64,000 nucleotides of DNA from Aquarana catesbeiana (GCF_042186555.1 NC_133328.1:341226035-341290034), one strand, 5' to 3'; positions 11,128 to 22,996 are shown, numbered from the stretch's first letter. The notes: generated by a model not told the origin, from the sequence alone. Translations and numbers: made by a program.

Positions 11128-11395
11128 GCGGCAAACCTACACTCTTTGGTGGTGGATCGAGCACTATTTTTCCCTACATTATCAAGGATCCCACAATTTT
11201 GGATGGACTTCGTTTAATAATTATTTTATTTCACGGGTGATATAGTCAATATATGTTTTGGACTCACTTTCACATATTTTCAATCGTTTATTGCATTAAT
11301 CATTGTTTATCTATTTTGGTGTTATTACTTTTTTTACAATTTGCTCACATCAGATGTGATATTTATATATGGATACATTACCATATTATTAAGTA
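11128..11395 (+). mobile_element. PLE1 3' terminal direct repeat
   Basis: This is the counterpart of 6499-6766, near-identical until TACCATATTATT. Past it, sequence changes to an unrelated TATGTATGTGTG stretch, which sets the element's right border. Confidence 0.85.
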
Positions 11396-12424
11396 TATGT
11401 ATGTGTGTATAATTATTGTTTAGATAAAAGAAGAGCAGCGCTGTGAGAAATATTCCATGTGATGAACTATTACATAGGTAAAAAACCAAAAAATTATTAG
11501 GATAAACTCCAAGTTCATAGGTTATATAAACAACTGGACTGTCCTATTGAGAACCAATCTTGATGGTAAATACGGGACGTGAATATGGGAATCAATGAGT
11601 CCTTCACCACACCACTGTGATAATAAAATTGTGCGCTTACCAAATGGCAAGCTTAGATGAGCTTGCGACCTTAACCCGGTCGGGGCCTTTCAAGGTGGAA
11701 CCATCAAGGAGAGACACACCACTTGGTTTGAATTAGGCACACTGTTCTTCCAGTTACCACTCTAAATGGAGATGTGACCCCAGGCTAGGGATAAACCTCC
11801 AAGGAGGTATACCAGAAAAAAAAAAAAGGAAAGCAACATAGCGTAATCCTGCTTCCACTTTTAATAAAATCAAAAAGAGATGCACTTACATGTAAAAGGA
11901 TAACAATAAAACATTAGAGCCGGCCGGATTTACTAGATAAAATACAAAACATTGAATAAGCATGACAAATACAGTATACATCTGGATAATGAAAAATAAT
12001 AATAATGTGCAGACATAAACATTGCGAATTGGAGATGCTAAGACGAAAACCCAAAAACGGGCCAGTCCTAATCAGGCAGGACCTAGACAGTATTTGCCAA
12101 CTATAGGGACGTATGCAACAGAATAACAAAAGAGTATTTTGTATAAGCTCACATTGTTGTTAATCATATATACGTGTCAAGATAGATGCCAAGGGGATAT
12201 TCCTGGGGTATCGATTGGTAGTAATAGAAAAGGGGGGGAGGGGGGGAAAGGAAAAGGGGGGGGAGAGGAAAGAGGGGGGTGCCCCAGAGGTCACTAGATA
12301 AAATACATTTCCTATATAAGATTATAGACCTATCAAGGGTAAATAAAATAATTGACTCAAAAAATATTAATATTAATATGTACTCACATGTGGCAGGCTT
12401 TAGACAAGGAGAAATTAATTAATG
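11396..12424 (-). mobile_element. PLE3 inverted terminal-repeat region
   Basis: Segments 11915-12130 and 12290-12425 are reverse complements of 15240-15440 and about 15100-15245 (for example CCAGTCCTAATCAGGCAGGA against its complement). 11396-11914 is AT-rich non-coding sequence of the same general look that I cannot match inside the window. An inverted terminal piece in front of a 5'-truncated body is the same layout as copy 0 and PLE2. Confidence 0.75.
12228..12285 (+). repeat. G-rich purine tract
   Basis: The tract has several runs of 5-9 G separated by short A-containing spacers. It sits inside the inverted terminal region of PLE3. It could form a G-quadruplex on the plus strand, or be an expanded simple repeat. 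Confidence 0.7.
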
Positions 12425-12707
12425 AAAAAAAGATTACAGGCTAGAGGATACACCAAGACCTTGCTTCGTAGTGCTTACAATAAAGCCCTACGTCAATCAC
12501 GTAGCTCTCTACTTTACAAAACTAAACCAGCTACTACCAACTATTCTATTAGATTTATCACTAGATTTTCACAACAACACCAACAATTGCGAGATATCTT
12601 AACCAATCACTGGCCGATTCTTCAAGAGGATCCTATCCTCAAGAAATATATTGGCCCTTTTCCAGAAATCAACATAAAGTATGTTGGTACGCTTATCAAA
12701 CTATCCC
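12425..12707 (+). pseudogene. PLE3 ORF2 fragment upstream of the endonuclease
   Basis: The peptide KKRLQARGYTKTLLRSAYNK, then RFITRFSQQHQQLRDILTNH and WPILQEDP, is the thumb/connector region of a Penelope RT. PLE1 has FITSFLVQHQTIKKLIQKHW and PLE2 has RFITGFHFQYRDVEAIFKKH at the same place. The RT catalytic domain is missing (5' truncation). The frame is interrupted at about 12707 by an insertion and picks up again at 13346. Confidence 0.8.
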
Positions 12708-13345
12708 CATCTGTTGGAGTTGTGCTTATGTATAAAATCCTAAACCATAAAAATACCCTGATATCATAATCAGTAAAGTGAATAAGTGCAAATAAATAAT
12801 CAATCAATAAAGTGAATAAATGCAAAAAAATGTATCAAAAAACATATACCCTGATATCACAATCAGTAAAATGAATAGGTGCAAATAAATATATCAATCA
12901 ATAAAGTGAATACATGCAAACAGATGTATCAAAAAAAAAAAAATATATAAGGGAACACACATCCCTAGATATATGTAGGTGAAAAAAAAGCAATAAATAT
13001 TGTCTGTTTGTGTTAATCCAGCTGAGGTCTAAATGTCCAATCAATTGCCTTTGATGAACTTGCTTGTATTTTAATTCTCACAGATCACAGTTGCATGATG
13101 AATTACATTTGCAATGTGATGATTCACATAAAGATAAAAGAAAGACCATCATTGCGCAGTGTTTTTAAATGCTACAAGACTGGGCACCAACGTATTTTAT
13201 ATTGGCTTATAGCAACAGGTGTCACAGCACTAATTGGTTGGTTGCAGCTTACACATTTCTTTTTGGTGTTTTATTATTTTATAGAGAATCCACATCAGCG
13301 CTTTAGTTTTCTTTTTTCACACTTTTCCAGAAATCACTTTCAGAT
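12708..13345. mobile_element. Unclassified insertion inside PLE3 ORF2
   Basis: About 640 bp of AT-rich DNA separates KYVGTLIK from ARSLRDKLTSSHY, which are adjacent in the other PLEs. It contains two ~92-bp tandem units (about 12757-12848 and 12849-12940, each with CCCTGATATCA and CAATCAATAAAGTGAATA). I see no recognisable termini or coding region, so I cannot classify it. Confidence 0.65.
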
Positions 13346-13860
13346 GGGCTAGGTCCCTACGCGATAAATTGACATCCAGCCACTATTCAATGAATCCCAA
13401 GCTAAAACAACTCAAATATGGTGTATCACGATGTGGGAAATGTACATTTTGCCCACGGATCAAAGTGGGCACAGAGTTTTTACTCCCCATTGGGGAAATC
13501 TTTGTCCCTAAATTTAATGCTAATTGTGACACCCGAGGGGTAGTATACCTTATATTGTGCCAGTGCGGAGTCTTTTATGTAGGCAAAACGGCCAGACATC
13601 TGCAATCCAGAATCAAGGATCATGTATATTACTCAGCAGAGGGCAAGATGGTCATTGCAGTTAGCAGACACTTAGATTTGTACCACAAATTCAATGTATC
13701 CTTGATATCATTCATTGTGCTGGCCGTTGTTCCCAAAGATCCTAGAGGTGGGGAGTGGGACAAATACATTCTCCAAAAAGAAACTACTTGGATAGAACGT
13801 CTTGGTGCTATTCATGCCCCCGGGATCAGTGAAGCACATACTTATAAATCCTTCCAATGA
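13346..13860 (+). pseudogene. PLE3 GIY-YIG endonuclease fragment
   Basis: This is the C-terminal part of a Penelope ORF2, open to its stop. It has a CGKCTFC zinc-binding linker, then GVVYLILCQCGVFYVGKTAR (the GIY-YIG pair, read here as VVY...FYVG), a downstream RIKDH and ETTWIERLGA. The domain nicks target DNA to prime reverse transcription. It is closer to a Penelope clade with WIERL ends than to PLE1 or PLE2, which end earlier. Without an RT domain it is a relic. Confidence 0.85.
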
Positions 13861-15720
13861 GCTTCCTTCCTAGCTGCTCTTTGATTCATGCCCTGTCCTC
13901 CCCAGTCGATCATTGTCCCGTCCTTCCCCCCCCATAAAATTGTCTATGTTGAATTAAAATGTTATTTTTCCACTTTGGATTTAAATGTATTGTTATTTGA
14001 CACCATCTGTGTCAATTCTCGATATTGGGATGAAATAGCCGTAATTTTTGTATGATTACATATATAATTTTGTTTGTACATGTTCTTTACAATGTATATC
14101 TAATGGGTCACATTGCGATTTTTGGACTTATGCTCAATTTTGCCACTATGCGGCCGCCCAACGCCACATTCCTTTTCCCTAGGGTTAGTGGTGCACTCTG
14201 GTACCACCAGGGGGAACTCCCCTGTTGTACCTATGGTGGCAGCTGTGAGCCCTGTCTCACGTGCCAGGCTGTTTTGTTATGCTGACGCTGAGACCAGGAG
14301 CATGCGCAGCTTGGATGACGTCACATCGGCGGGAGATGGTTGGCTGACTACAAGCGGGGCATGTGTACAAAGGCACGCTGCTTAGCGTCTCTCTACCCAG
14401 TCCTTTGCTGCAGTTGCTCCTTACCCGAGCGGCTGATCTCCACATTTATCTATCTTTAACAATTACCAGCAGCAGGTATGTTCTTGGAATAGAGTTTCTG
14501 TTACTGGCTCACTAATTTCTTTCCCCTCCCTTCCCTCCCCCCATTCCCCTACTTCTCATCCTCCCCCTTGCTAAGTCCCTCCTTTCTTATATTTCATTCA
14601 AGTCTATTTTAATTGTTACCAACTGGTATCCATCAACTTTTTTATAATTCTTTCTTTTTGTCTGTTTGCACCCTACCAGGCCCCATACTTACAACCTGGG
14701 ATGCTTAATTCTTTGACCACATATGAGCTATTGTGACCGCTGCTTCCCCCACACATAAACTGGCTTTATATTGGTACCTATATAGCTTCTTTTTGTCCAC
14801 CTATCCTTTTGGCAATATATGTTGCTAGTTTTTTCTAGTACTATTTACCACAGTGTATGCTTTCAATTATTTCTTCTGGAGGGGCATCTTTATTCCCCTC
14901 TCTTCGTACCATCATATCATTACTAATATGGTAAGTGTCACTATCCCTATGACATCACTAAATTATAACATTCATGGTTCGATATTATTTTAATTATTGA
15001 TTATATCTATTTATCATCTATTAGATTTATTATCCATCACTCAACATTGACCATTAGGACTGACATAACTATCCAGCCTCTTAGTTAAAACAACTAAATC
15101 ACATTTTTTTTCATTAACTAATTTCTCCTTGTCTAAAGTCTGCCACATGTGAGTACATATTAATATTATTATTTTTTGAGTGAATTATTTTATTTACCCT
15201 TGTTAGGACTATAGTCTTATATAGGAAATGTATTCTATCTAGTTGCACACGTCCCCATAGTTGGCGAATACTGTCTAGGTCCTGCCTGATTAGGACTGGC
15301 CCATTTTTGGGTCTTCATCTCAGCATCTCCAATTCGCAATGTTTATGTCTGCACATTATTATTATTTTTCATTTTCCAGATGTATACTGTATTTGTCATG
15401 CTTATTCGATGTTTTGTATTTTATCTAGTAAATCTGTTCCACGCTCCTGAAGAAGCACTATGCGCGTAACATATTGAGCCCTTGACATCAACACCATCTT
15501 TATATATCGACTACATAGCTCTCTCCTGGAGTAAAATTAGCCCTATGATGGAATGATTGGTATCCTATCCTCGAATTGTTTATGTTACTTTATTGAGCTA
15601 TGTATGGATTATATTACTGTAACTGTGTTTTTATGGACTGATTCTTTACAGATATTGTATCTGTTCTTTTTAAAATAATATGTTTCATGTTTAATAAATT
15701 TTAGTTTTTAACTCTATATT
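13861..15720 (+). other. PLE3 3' untranslated and terminal region
   Basis: Non-coding. A GC-richer block at 14140-14440 is followed by AT-rich terminal-repeat sequence from about 15100, which appears inverted at 11915-12425. It ends with ATGTTTAATAAATTTTAG, a possible polyadenylation signal at about 15693. No genes are seen. Confidence 0.7.
15440..15480 (+). ncRNA. Hammerhead-like core, PLE3
   Basis: CTGAAGA (15447-15453) matches the CUGANGA core exactly, followed by a GC-ACTAT-GC stem II and CGTAAC, where GAAAC would be expected (one change). A short ATATTG follows instead of a canonical stem III and cleavage triplet. Position relative to the ORF stop is later than in PLE2. It is probably a decayed relic. 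Confidence 0.4.
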
Positions 15721-16331
15721 ACTTGTTACCTTGCCTATAAAGTCCAAGCCCACAATTTCTTTTTCTCAGCATTTAATCCTGGGACGTGGCACATAGTACT
15801 TTATATGTATCCACAGTACCACTCTGTGTTGATACAAAAATTCCTTAAAGCATCCACCCTCAATCACATCAATTTTACCAGCGAGTTTTCAGAGAACAAA
15901 GGGGCCCTGAAGGGGGAGTAGGGAGATTGTGGAAGAGAGGGTTTAAAGAGAAGGTACTCCTGCCAGGCAAAGTTGTCTGCATGAGAGCAAGAGTTAGACT
16001 GGTGTGGGATGAGCCTGGCCCTTTTGTTGTTATTGAATCCAATCCTCTTGAGGGTGAGAATGGGATGGATACAGTACCAGAGGTGATTCCTTCCAGAGCC
16101 CTACATTGCTGCCCTCTTAAAGGATGCTGGATTTTGGGTCCCCCATCACCTGCATAGCCAGGCAACACGCATTGAAGCAATGAACCAGTCCTTGAGCTTG
16201 TTTTTTTTTTAATTAGAGTTATAACTTGAATGGTGATGGAAATGGGAAGCTATGGGATGCCCAGAACTTGGTCACTGAAGAAACTTGATAGCAAAGGTAC
16301 CAAACTGTACTTTCTTCAGAATATTGACACT
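15721..16331. other. Unassigned spacer
   Basis: There is no repeat of this stretch elsewhere in the window and no coding signal I can support. It ends at the TTAA target of piggyBac B. It may be ordinary host intergenic DNA. Confidence 0.5.
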
Positions 16332-17621
16332 TTAACCACTTGCCGACCGCTTCACACCGATGTACATTGGCAGAATGGCACGGGCAGGCAGAATCACGTA
16401 CCTGTACATGATCTGCCTCCCGCAGGTGGGGGTCCGATCAGAACCCCCCCAGTGCCCGAGGCGGTCGGCTAGTGTCTGGGAGCAATCAGACGTGAGGGGG
16501 AGACCATCCATTCGTGGCCCCCCCTCGCGATCGCTCCCAGCCAATCAGATCCCTCCTCTGCTGCTGTATGCTAAACAGCAGCAAAGGAAATGATGTCATC
16601 TTTCCTCGGCTCTGTATTTTCCGTTCCAGCGCCGAGGAGAGAAGACTGGAATGTGAGTGCACAAACACAATACATCACAGTAGAACATGCCAGGCACACA
16701 ATACACCCCCCATCACCCCCCGATCAACCCCAATCACCCCTCCCCCGTCACACTGACACCAAGCAGTTTTTTTTTTTTCTGATTACTGCATGGTGTCAGT
16801 TTGTGACAGTTAGTGTGATAGGGCAGTTAGTGTTAGCCCCCTTTAGGTCTAGGATACCCCCCTAACCCCCCCTAATAAAGTTTTAACCCCTTTATCACCC
16901 CCCATCGCCAGTGTCGCTAAGCGATCATTTTTCTGATCGCTGTATTAGTGTCACTGGTGACGCTAGTTAGGGAGGTAAATATATAGGTTCGCCGTCAGCT
17001 TTTTTATAGCGTCAGGGACCCCCATATACTATCTAATAAATGTTTTAACCCCTTGATTGCCCCCTAGTTAACCCTTTCACCACTGATCACCGTATAACTG
17101 TTACGGGTGACGCTGGTTAGTTTGTTTATTTTTTATAGTGTCAGGGCACCCGCCGTTTATTACCGAATAAAGGTTTAGCCCCCTTGATCGCCCGGCGGTG
17201 ATATGCGTCGCCCCAGGCAGCGTCAGATTAGCGCCAGTACCGCTAACACCCACACACGCAGCATACACCTCCCTTAGTGGTATAGTATCTGAACGGATCA
17301 ATATCTGATCCGATCAGATCTATACTAGCGTCCCCAGCAGTTTAGGGTTCCCAAAAACGCAGTGTTAGTGGGATCAGCCCAGATACCTGCTAGCACCTGC
17401 GTTTTGCCCCTCCGCCCGGCCCAGCCCACCCAAGTGCAGTATCGATTGATCACTGTCACTTAAGAAACACTAAACGCATAACTGCAGCGTTTGCAGAGTC
17501 AGGCCTGATCCCTGCGATCGCTAACAGTTTTTTTTGGTAGCGTTTTGGTGAACTGGCAAGCGCCAGCAGCCCAGTACACCCCGGTCGTAGTCAAACCAGC
17601 ACTGCAGTAACACTTGGTGAC

Positions 17622-18017
17622 ATGGCGAGTTCCATAAGTGCAGTTCAAGCTGGTGAGGTGGCAAGCACAAGTAGTGTCCCGCTGCCACCAAGAAGAAGAC
17701 AAACACAGGCCCGTCTTGCCCCTAATGCCCTTCCTGCTGCATTTGACAATCCTAATTGGGAACCCACCACTTCTGCAGCACCCGTGCTTCCCCCATTCAC
17801 ATCCCCAACCAAATGCAGTCGGCTGCATGAGAGGAATTTTCTTTATGTCCTCCCGAGTACCCCTACCCAACGAACCCCCCCCCAAAAAAGATGTCATGTC
17901 TACAGCAAGCGCGGATATAGGTGTGACACCCGCTATTATTGTCCCTCCTGTCCTGACAATCCTGGTCTTTGCATTGGTGAATGTTTTGAACGCTACCATA
18001 CACTAGTTGAGTATTAG
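17622..18017 (+). pseudogene. Fused transposase mini-ORF (131 aa) in piggyBac B
   Basis: The frame is open from MASSISAVQAGEVAS to RYHTLVEY. Residues 1-61 match transposase positions about 63-121 of C. After PPFT it joins, via SPTKCS, to RLHERNF and the C-terminal Cys-rich domain (YYCPSCPDNPGLCIGEC). Core deletion plus a nearby 4-base loss keep the Cys-rich domain in frame. One cysteine of the first CxxC is a tyrosine (CHVYSKRG) and RRDT has become RCDT. It has no catalytic capacity; a DNA-binding remnant is possible but the damaged cysteine argues against it. Confidence 0.75.
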
Positions 18018-19454
18018 CGTAGGGTACAGCATTGCACAGACTAGGCACACTTTCACAGGGTCTCCCAAGATGCCATTGCATTTTGAGGGACCCGAACCTG
18101 GAACCGGTTACAGTTATAAAAGTTACAGTTACAAATAAAAGTGTAAAAAAAAAAAAACACAAAAAAAATATAAAATAAAAAAAAATAGTTGTCGTTTTAT
18201 TGTTCTCTCTCTCTATTCTCTCGCTATTGTTCTGCTCTTTTTTACTGTATTCTATTCTGCAATGTTTTATTGTTATTATGTTTTATTCTTTTGTCTTCAG
18301 GTACGCAATTCACGACTTTGAGTGGTTATACCAGAATGATGCCTGCAAGTTTAGGTATCATCTTGGTATCATTCTTTTCAGCCAGCGGTCGGCTTTCATG
18401 TAAAAGCAATCCTAGAGGCGAATTAGCCTCTAGACTGCTTTTACAAGCAGTGGGAGGGAATGCCCCCCCACCGTCTTCCGTGTTTTTCTCTGGCTCTCTT
18501 GTCTCAACAGAGAACCTGAGAATGCATCCGGTGATTCAGCCAGCTGACCATAGAGCTGATCAGAGACCAGAGTGGCTCCAAACATCTCTATGGCCTAAGA
18601 AACCGGAAGCTACGAGCATTTCATGACTTAGATTTCGCCGGATGTAAACAGCGCCATTGGGAAATTGGGAAAGCATTTGATCTTGGTGTGGTCAGATGCT
18701 TTGAGGGCAGAGGAGAGATCTAGGGTCTAATAGACCCCAGTTTTTTCAAAAAAGAGTACCTGTCACTACCTATTGCTATCATAGGGGATATTTACATTCC
18801 CTGGGATAACAATAAAAATGATTAAAAAATAAATAAAATGAAAGGAACAGTTTAAAAATAAGATAAAAAGCAAAAAAATAATAAAGGAAAAAAAAAAAAA
18901 AGCACCCCTGTCTCCCCCTCCTCTCGCGCTAAGGTGAACGCAAGCGTCGGTCTGGCGTCAAATGTAAACAGCAATTGCACCATTTATGGGAGGTATCACC
19001 GCGAAGGTCAGATCGAGGGTAGTAATTTTAGCAGTAGACCTCCTCTGTAAATCTAAAGTGGTAACCTGTAAAGGCTTTTAAAGGCTTTTAAAAATGTATT
19101 TATTTTGTTGCCACTGCACGTTTGTGCGCAATTTTAAAGTATGTCATGTTTGGTATCCATGTACTCGGCCTAAGATCATCTTTTTTATTTCATCAAACAT
19201 TTGGGCAATATAGTGTGTTTTAGTGCATTAAAATTTTAAAAAGTGTGTTTTTTCCCCCAAAAAATGCGTTTGAAAATTTGCTGCGCAAATACTGTGTGAA
19301 AAAAAAAAAATGAAACACCCACCATTTTAATCTGTAGGGCATTTACTTTAAAAAAATATATAATGTTTGGGGGTTCAAAGTAATTTTCTTGCAAAAAAAA
19401 AATAATTTTTTCATGTAAACAAAAAGTGTCAGAAAGGGCTTTGTCTTCAAGTGG

Positions 19455-20570
19455 TTAGAAGAGTGGGTAATGTGTGACATAAGCTTCTAAATGTTGTGCA
19501 TAAAATGCCAGGACAGTTCAAACCCCCTCCAAATGACCCCATTAGACACCCCAAGCTATTTGCTGAGAGGCATGTCGAGTCCATGGAATATTTTATATTG
19601 TGATAAAGTTGCGGGAAAAAGACAAATTTTTTTTTTTGCACAAAGTTGTCACTTAATGATATATTGCTCACACATGCCATGGGAATATGTGAAATTACAC
19701 CCCAAAATACATTCTGTTGCTTCTCCTGAGTACAGGGATACCACATGTGTGAGAATTTTTGGGAGCCTAGCCGCGCACGGGACCCCGAAAACCAAGCACC
19801 GCCTTCAGGCTTTCTAAGGGTGTAAATTTTTGATTTCACTCTTCACTGCCTATCACAGTTTCGGAGGCCATGGAATGCCCAGGTGGCACAAAACCCCCCC
19901 AAATGACCCTATTTTGGAAAGTAGACACCCCAAGCTATTTGCTGAGAGGTATAGTGAGTATTTTGCAGACCTCACTTTTTGTCACAAAGTTTTGAAAATT
20001 GAAAAAAGAAAAAAAAATTTTTTTTCTTGTCTTTCTTCATTTTCAAAAACAAATGAGAGCTGCAAAATACTCACCATGCCTCTCAGCAAATAGCTTGGGG
20101 TGTCTACTTTCCAAAATAGGGTAATTTGGGGGGGGGTTGTGCCACCTGGGCATTCCATGCCCTCGAAACTGTGATAGGTAGTTAAAAAAGAAAAGTTAAA
20201 TCAAAATTTTACGCCCTTAGAAATCCTGAAGGCGGTGATTGGTTTTCGGGGCCCCATACCCAGTTAGGCTCCCAAAAAGTCCCACACATGTGAAATCCCC
20301 ATACTCAGGAGAAGCAGCTAAATGTATTTTGGGGTGCAATTCCACATATGCCCATGGCCTGTGTGAGCAATATATCATTTAGTGACAACTTTGTGCAAAA
20401 AAAAAAAAAAGTGTCACTTTCCCGCAACTTGTGTCAAAATATAAAATATTCCATGGACTCAACATGCCTCTCAGCAAAAAGCTTGGGGTGTCTACTTTCC
20501 AAAATGGGGTCATTTGGGGGGGTTTTGTGCCATCTGGGCATTTTATGGCTTTCAAAACTGTGATAGGTAG
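19455..20570. repeat. Near-palindrome with ~550-bp arms, piggyBac copy B
   Basis: Same structure and place as in A. The left arm is about 19455-20005 and the right arm about 20025-20570, around an A-run/T-run centre at about 20005-20025. A short deletion has shortened the left arm near 19540. Confidence 0.85.
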
Positions 20571-20930
20571 TGAGGAGTGAAATAAAAAATTTACGCCCTT
20601 AGAAATCCTGAAGGCGGTTATTGGTTTTCGGGGCCCCGTACATGGCTAGGCTCCCAAAAAGTCCCACACATGTGGTATCCCTGTACTCAAGAGAAGCAGC
20701 TGAATGTATTTTGGGGTGCAATTCCACATATGCCCATGGCCTGTGTGAGCAATATATCATTTAGTGACAACTTTTTCTAATTTTTTTTTTGTCATTATTC
20801 AATCACTTGAGACGAAAAAAATTAATATTCAATGGGCTCAACATGCCTCTCAGCAATTTCCTTGGGGTATCTACTTTCCAAAATGGGGTCATTTGGGGGG
20901 GGGGGTTGTACTGCCCTGCCACTTTAGCAC
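20210..20930 (+). repeat. Two tandem ~375-bp units, piggyBac copy B
   Basis: Units begin at about 20203 and 20580 (each with CCCTTAGAAATCCTGAAGG). The second ends in the same diverged tail as in A. Two units, as in A and D, against four in C. Confidence 0.75.
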
Positions 20931-21384
20931 CTCAAGAAATGACATAGGCAGTCATAAACTAAAAGCTGTGTAAATTTCAGAAAATGTACCCTAGTTTGTA
21001 GATGCTATAACTTTTGCGCAAACCAATAAATATATGCTTATTGACATTTTTTTTTTACCAAAGACATGTGGCCGAATACATTTTGGCCTAAATATATGAC
21101 TAAAATTGAGTTTATTGGATTTTTTTTATAACAAAAAGTAGAAAATGTCATTTTTTTTCAAGATTTTCGGTCTTTTTTCGTTTATAGCACAAAAAATAAA
21201 AACCGCAGAGGTGATCAAATAACATCAAAAGAAAGCTCTGTTTGTGGGAAGAAAAGGACACAAATTCCGTTTGGGTACAACATTGCATGACCGCGCAATT
21301 AGCAGTTAAAGCGACGCAGTGCCAAATTGTAAAAAGTGCTCTGGTCAGGAAGGGGGTAAATCCTTCCGGGGCTGAAGTGGTTAA

Positions 21385-21760
21385 GAACTCATGTACACTG
21401 CTTCTAATAAATGGACGTTTAGGGGCAGTTGGGCTTTTTTTTAGCAGCCTCTGAACCCTCTTTTATGTTATCTTATCTGTCCATGTACACTGAGTAGTTT
21501 ATAGTCGTTTAGAGGCTGTTGAGTTTAGTGGCATTTTTTTAAAGCAAAAAAAACGCATTCAGGAGGGAAGTTTATTGGCATTTAAAACACCAAATACTGG
21601 TAACAGCATGCAAATGCATTTAAACGCGGTAACTCGCATTTAAATGCGTTTTATTTACAGGCGTTTTTAATGGAGATACATTTCTGACCATTTACAATGC
21701 AAAAAATGCTTCTAAACGCAGTTAAACGTGGCATGTAAATGCAACACAATGGATGGTTTT
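21385..21760. other. Unclassified AT-rich segment with palindromic words
   Basis: The segment is non-coding and rich in self-complementary words (GCATGCAAATGCATTTAAACGC and CGCATTTAAATGCG). It resembles a small MITE, with a GTACAC word near the left (21391) and a GTGTACAC word near 21819, but no convincing termini. It lies between piggyBac B and the duplicated Gypsy fragment. Confidence 0.4.
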
Positions 21761-22456
21761 AACCGCCGGTTACTAGCTGTCAAGTTCCATCATTCAGAAG
21801 AGGTATTAAAACGTCCTGTGTACACAAAGCCTTAAACAAAGAACTAAAACTGTCTTTAGAGAAATGCCAGTTTTATTGGATCTCTGTCATCTACCTGGAA
21901 CATATTGTCTCAGCAGAAGGAGTGGCTACAGACCCCAGCAAGATTGAAGTGGTAATCACATGGCCTAGGCCCAATAACAACTGAGATCATTTCTGGGATT
22001 CTGTTCATATTATCGCAGGTTCGTTAAAGGGTTCGCAAAAACAGCTGTCCCTTTAACTGTACCACTGAAGAATAGTGAATGGATGCTAGTCGAGAGGGTC
22101 TTGTAGGTAACCGCCGGTTACTAGCTGTCAAGTTCCATCATTAAGGAGAGGTTTTAAAATGTCCCGTGTACACAAAGCCTTAAACAAAAAACTAAAACTG
22201 TCTTTAGAGAAATGCCAGTCTTATTGGACCTCTGTCATCTACCTGGAACATATTGTCTCAGCAGAAGGAGTGGCTACAGACCCCAGCAAGATTGAAGTGG
22301 TAATCACATGGCCTAGGCCCAATAACAACTGAGATCATTTCTGGGATTCTGTTCATATTATCGCAGGTTCGTTGAAGGGTTCGCAAAAACAGCTGTCCCT
22401 TTAACTGAACTACTGAAGAATAGTGAATGGATGCTAGTCGAGAGGGTCTTGGAGGC
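21761..22456 (+). repeat. 348-bp direct tandem duplication
   Basis: AACCGCCGGTTACTAGCTG begins at 21761 and again at 22109. The units diverge by only a few percent and contain about 70 bp of unclassified sequence plus about 275 bp of Gypsy pol. It is a local duplication of the junction, after which only the second unit continues into the rest of Gypsy. Confidence 0.9.
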
Positions 22457-22996
22457 TTATTATATCAGGAGCGCATAATGGACAATTTTGACCGGTGGCT
22501 TTCGTGAGCAGAAGTCTATCACTTACTGAGAAGAATTACCCCACACACAAGCTGTAATTCCTTGCATTGAAGTTGGCAGTTGTAGACAAGCTGAAGGACT
22601 ATTTGGATGGTGCAGAGTTTCTGGCAAAGACAGACAACAACCCCATGAATTATTTACTGACCACAGCTAAGCTGGATGCCACAGGACATCGGTGGTCGGT
22701 CACACTCTCAAGGTTTCATTTCAGCCTTAAATACCACCCTGAAGTAGGAAACCGAGACGCTGATGCCCTGCCCCCATGACCTTATGGAACAGGAGCTGCC
22801 GAATCAGAATAGACATAAGTATCCCCAGAGGGGGTCCAAGTACTGAGTTAGGGAGCTGAATATGTTGCTAAGGGAATGGCCTACGCTGAAGTCGTGGGAG
22901 CTTGTGCCACTAATATTCCTCAGTATTAATGCAATGTGTCCCAGTTGATGGGTGAGGACTTACCCCAACTTACGCTAAAGGACCTGCAAGAGGCAT
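21829..22996 (+). pseudogene. Ty3/Gypsy pol, left part: end of RT and RNase H
   Basis: Translated pieces read IVSAEGVATDPSKIEVV, then GFCSYYRRFVEGFAKTAVPL (end of the RT), then KLAVVDKLKDYLDGAEFLAK with TDNNPMNYLLTTAKLDATG and FSLKYHPEVGNRDADALPP (RNase H, ending with the D-A-D-A-L signature). Stops and frameshifts break it. Gag, protease and most of the RT are absent on the left. It stops at LKDLQEA (about 22970-22996) and resumes beyond the L2 at 50685. Confidence 0.85.

Larger units (their letters stand above)
16332..21384 (+). mobile_element. piggyBac non-autonomous derivative B, both ends present
   Basis: It starts TTAACCACTTGCCGACCGC (TTAA 16332-16335) and ends GGGGCTGAAGTGGTTAA (TTAA 21381-21384), the TTAA target duplication and short TIRs typical of piggyBac. 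Length is 5.05 kb. It has the same parts as A, C and D but lacks C's acidic N-terminal coding segment and its catalytic core. Of the three derivatives this is the one with the longest unbroken fused reading frame. Confidence 0.92.
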
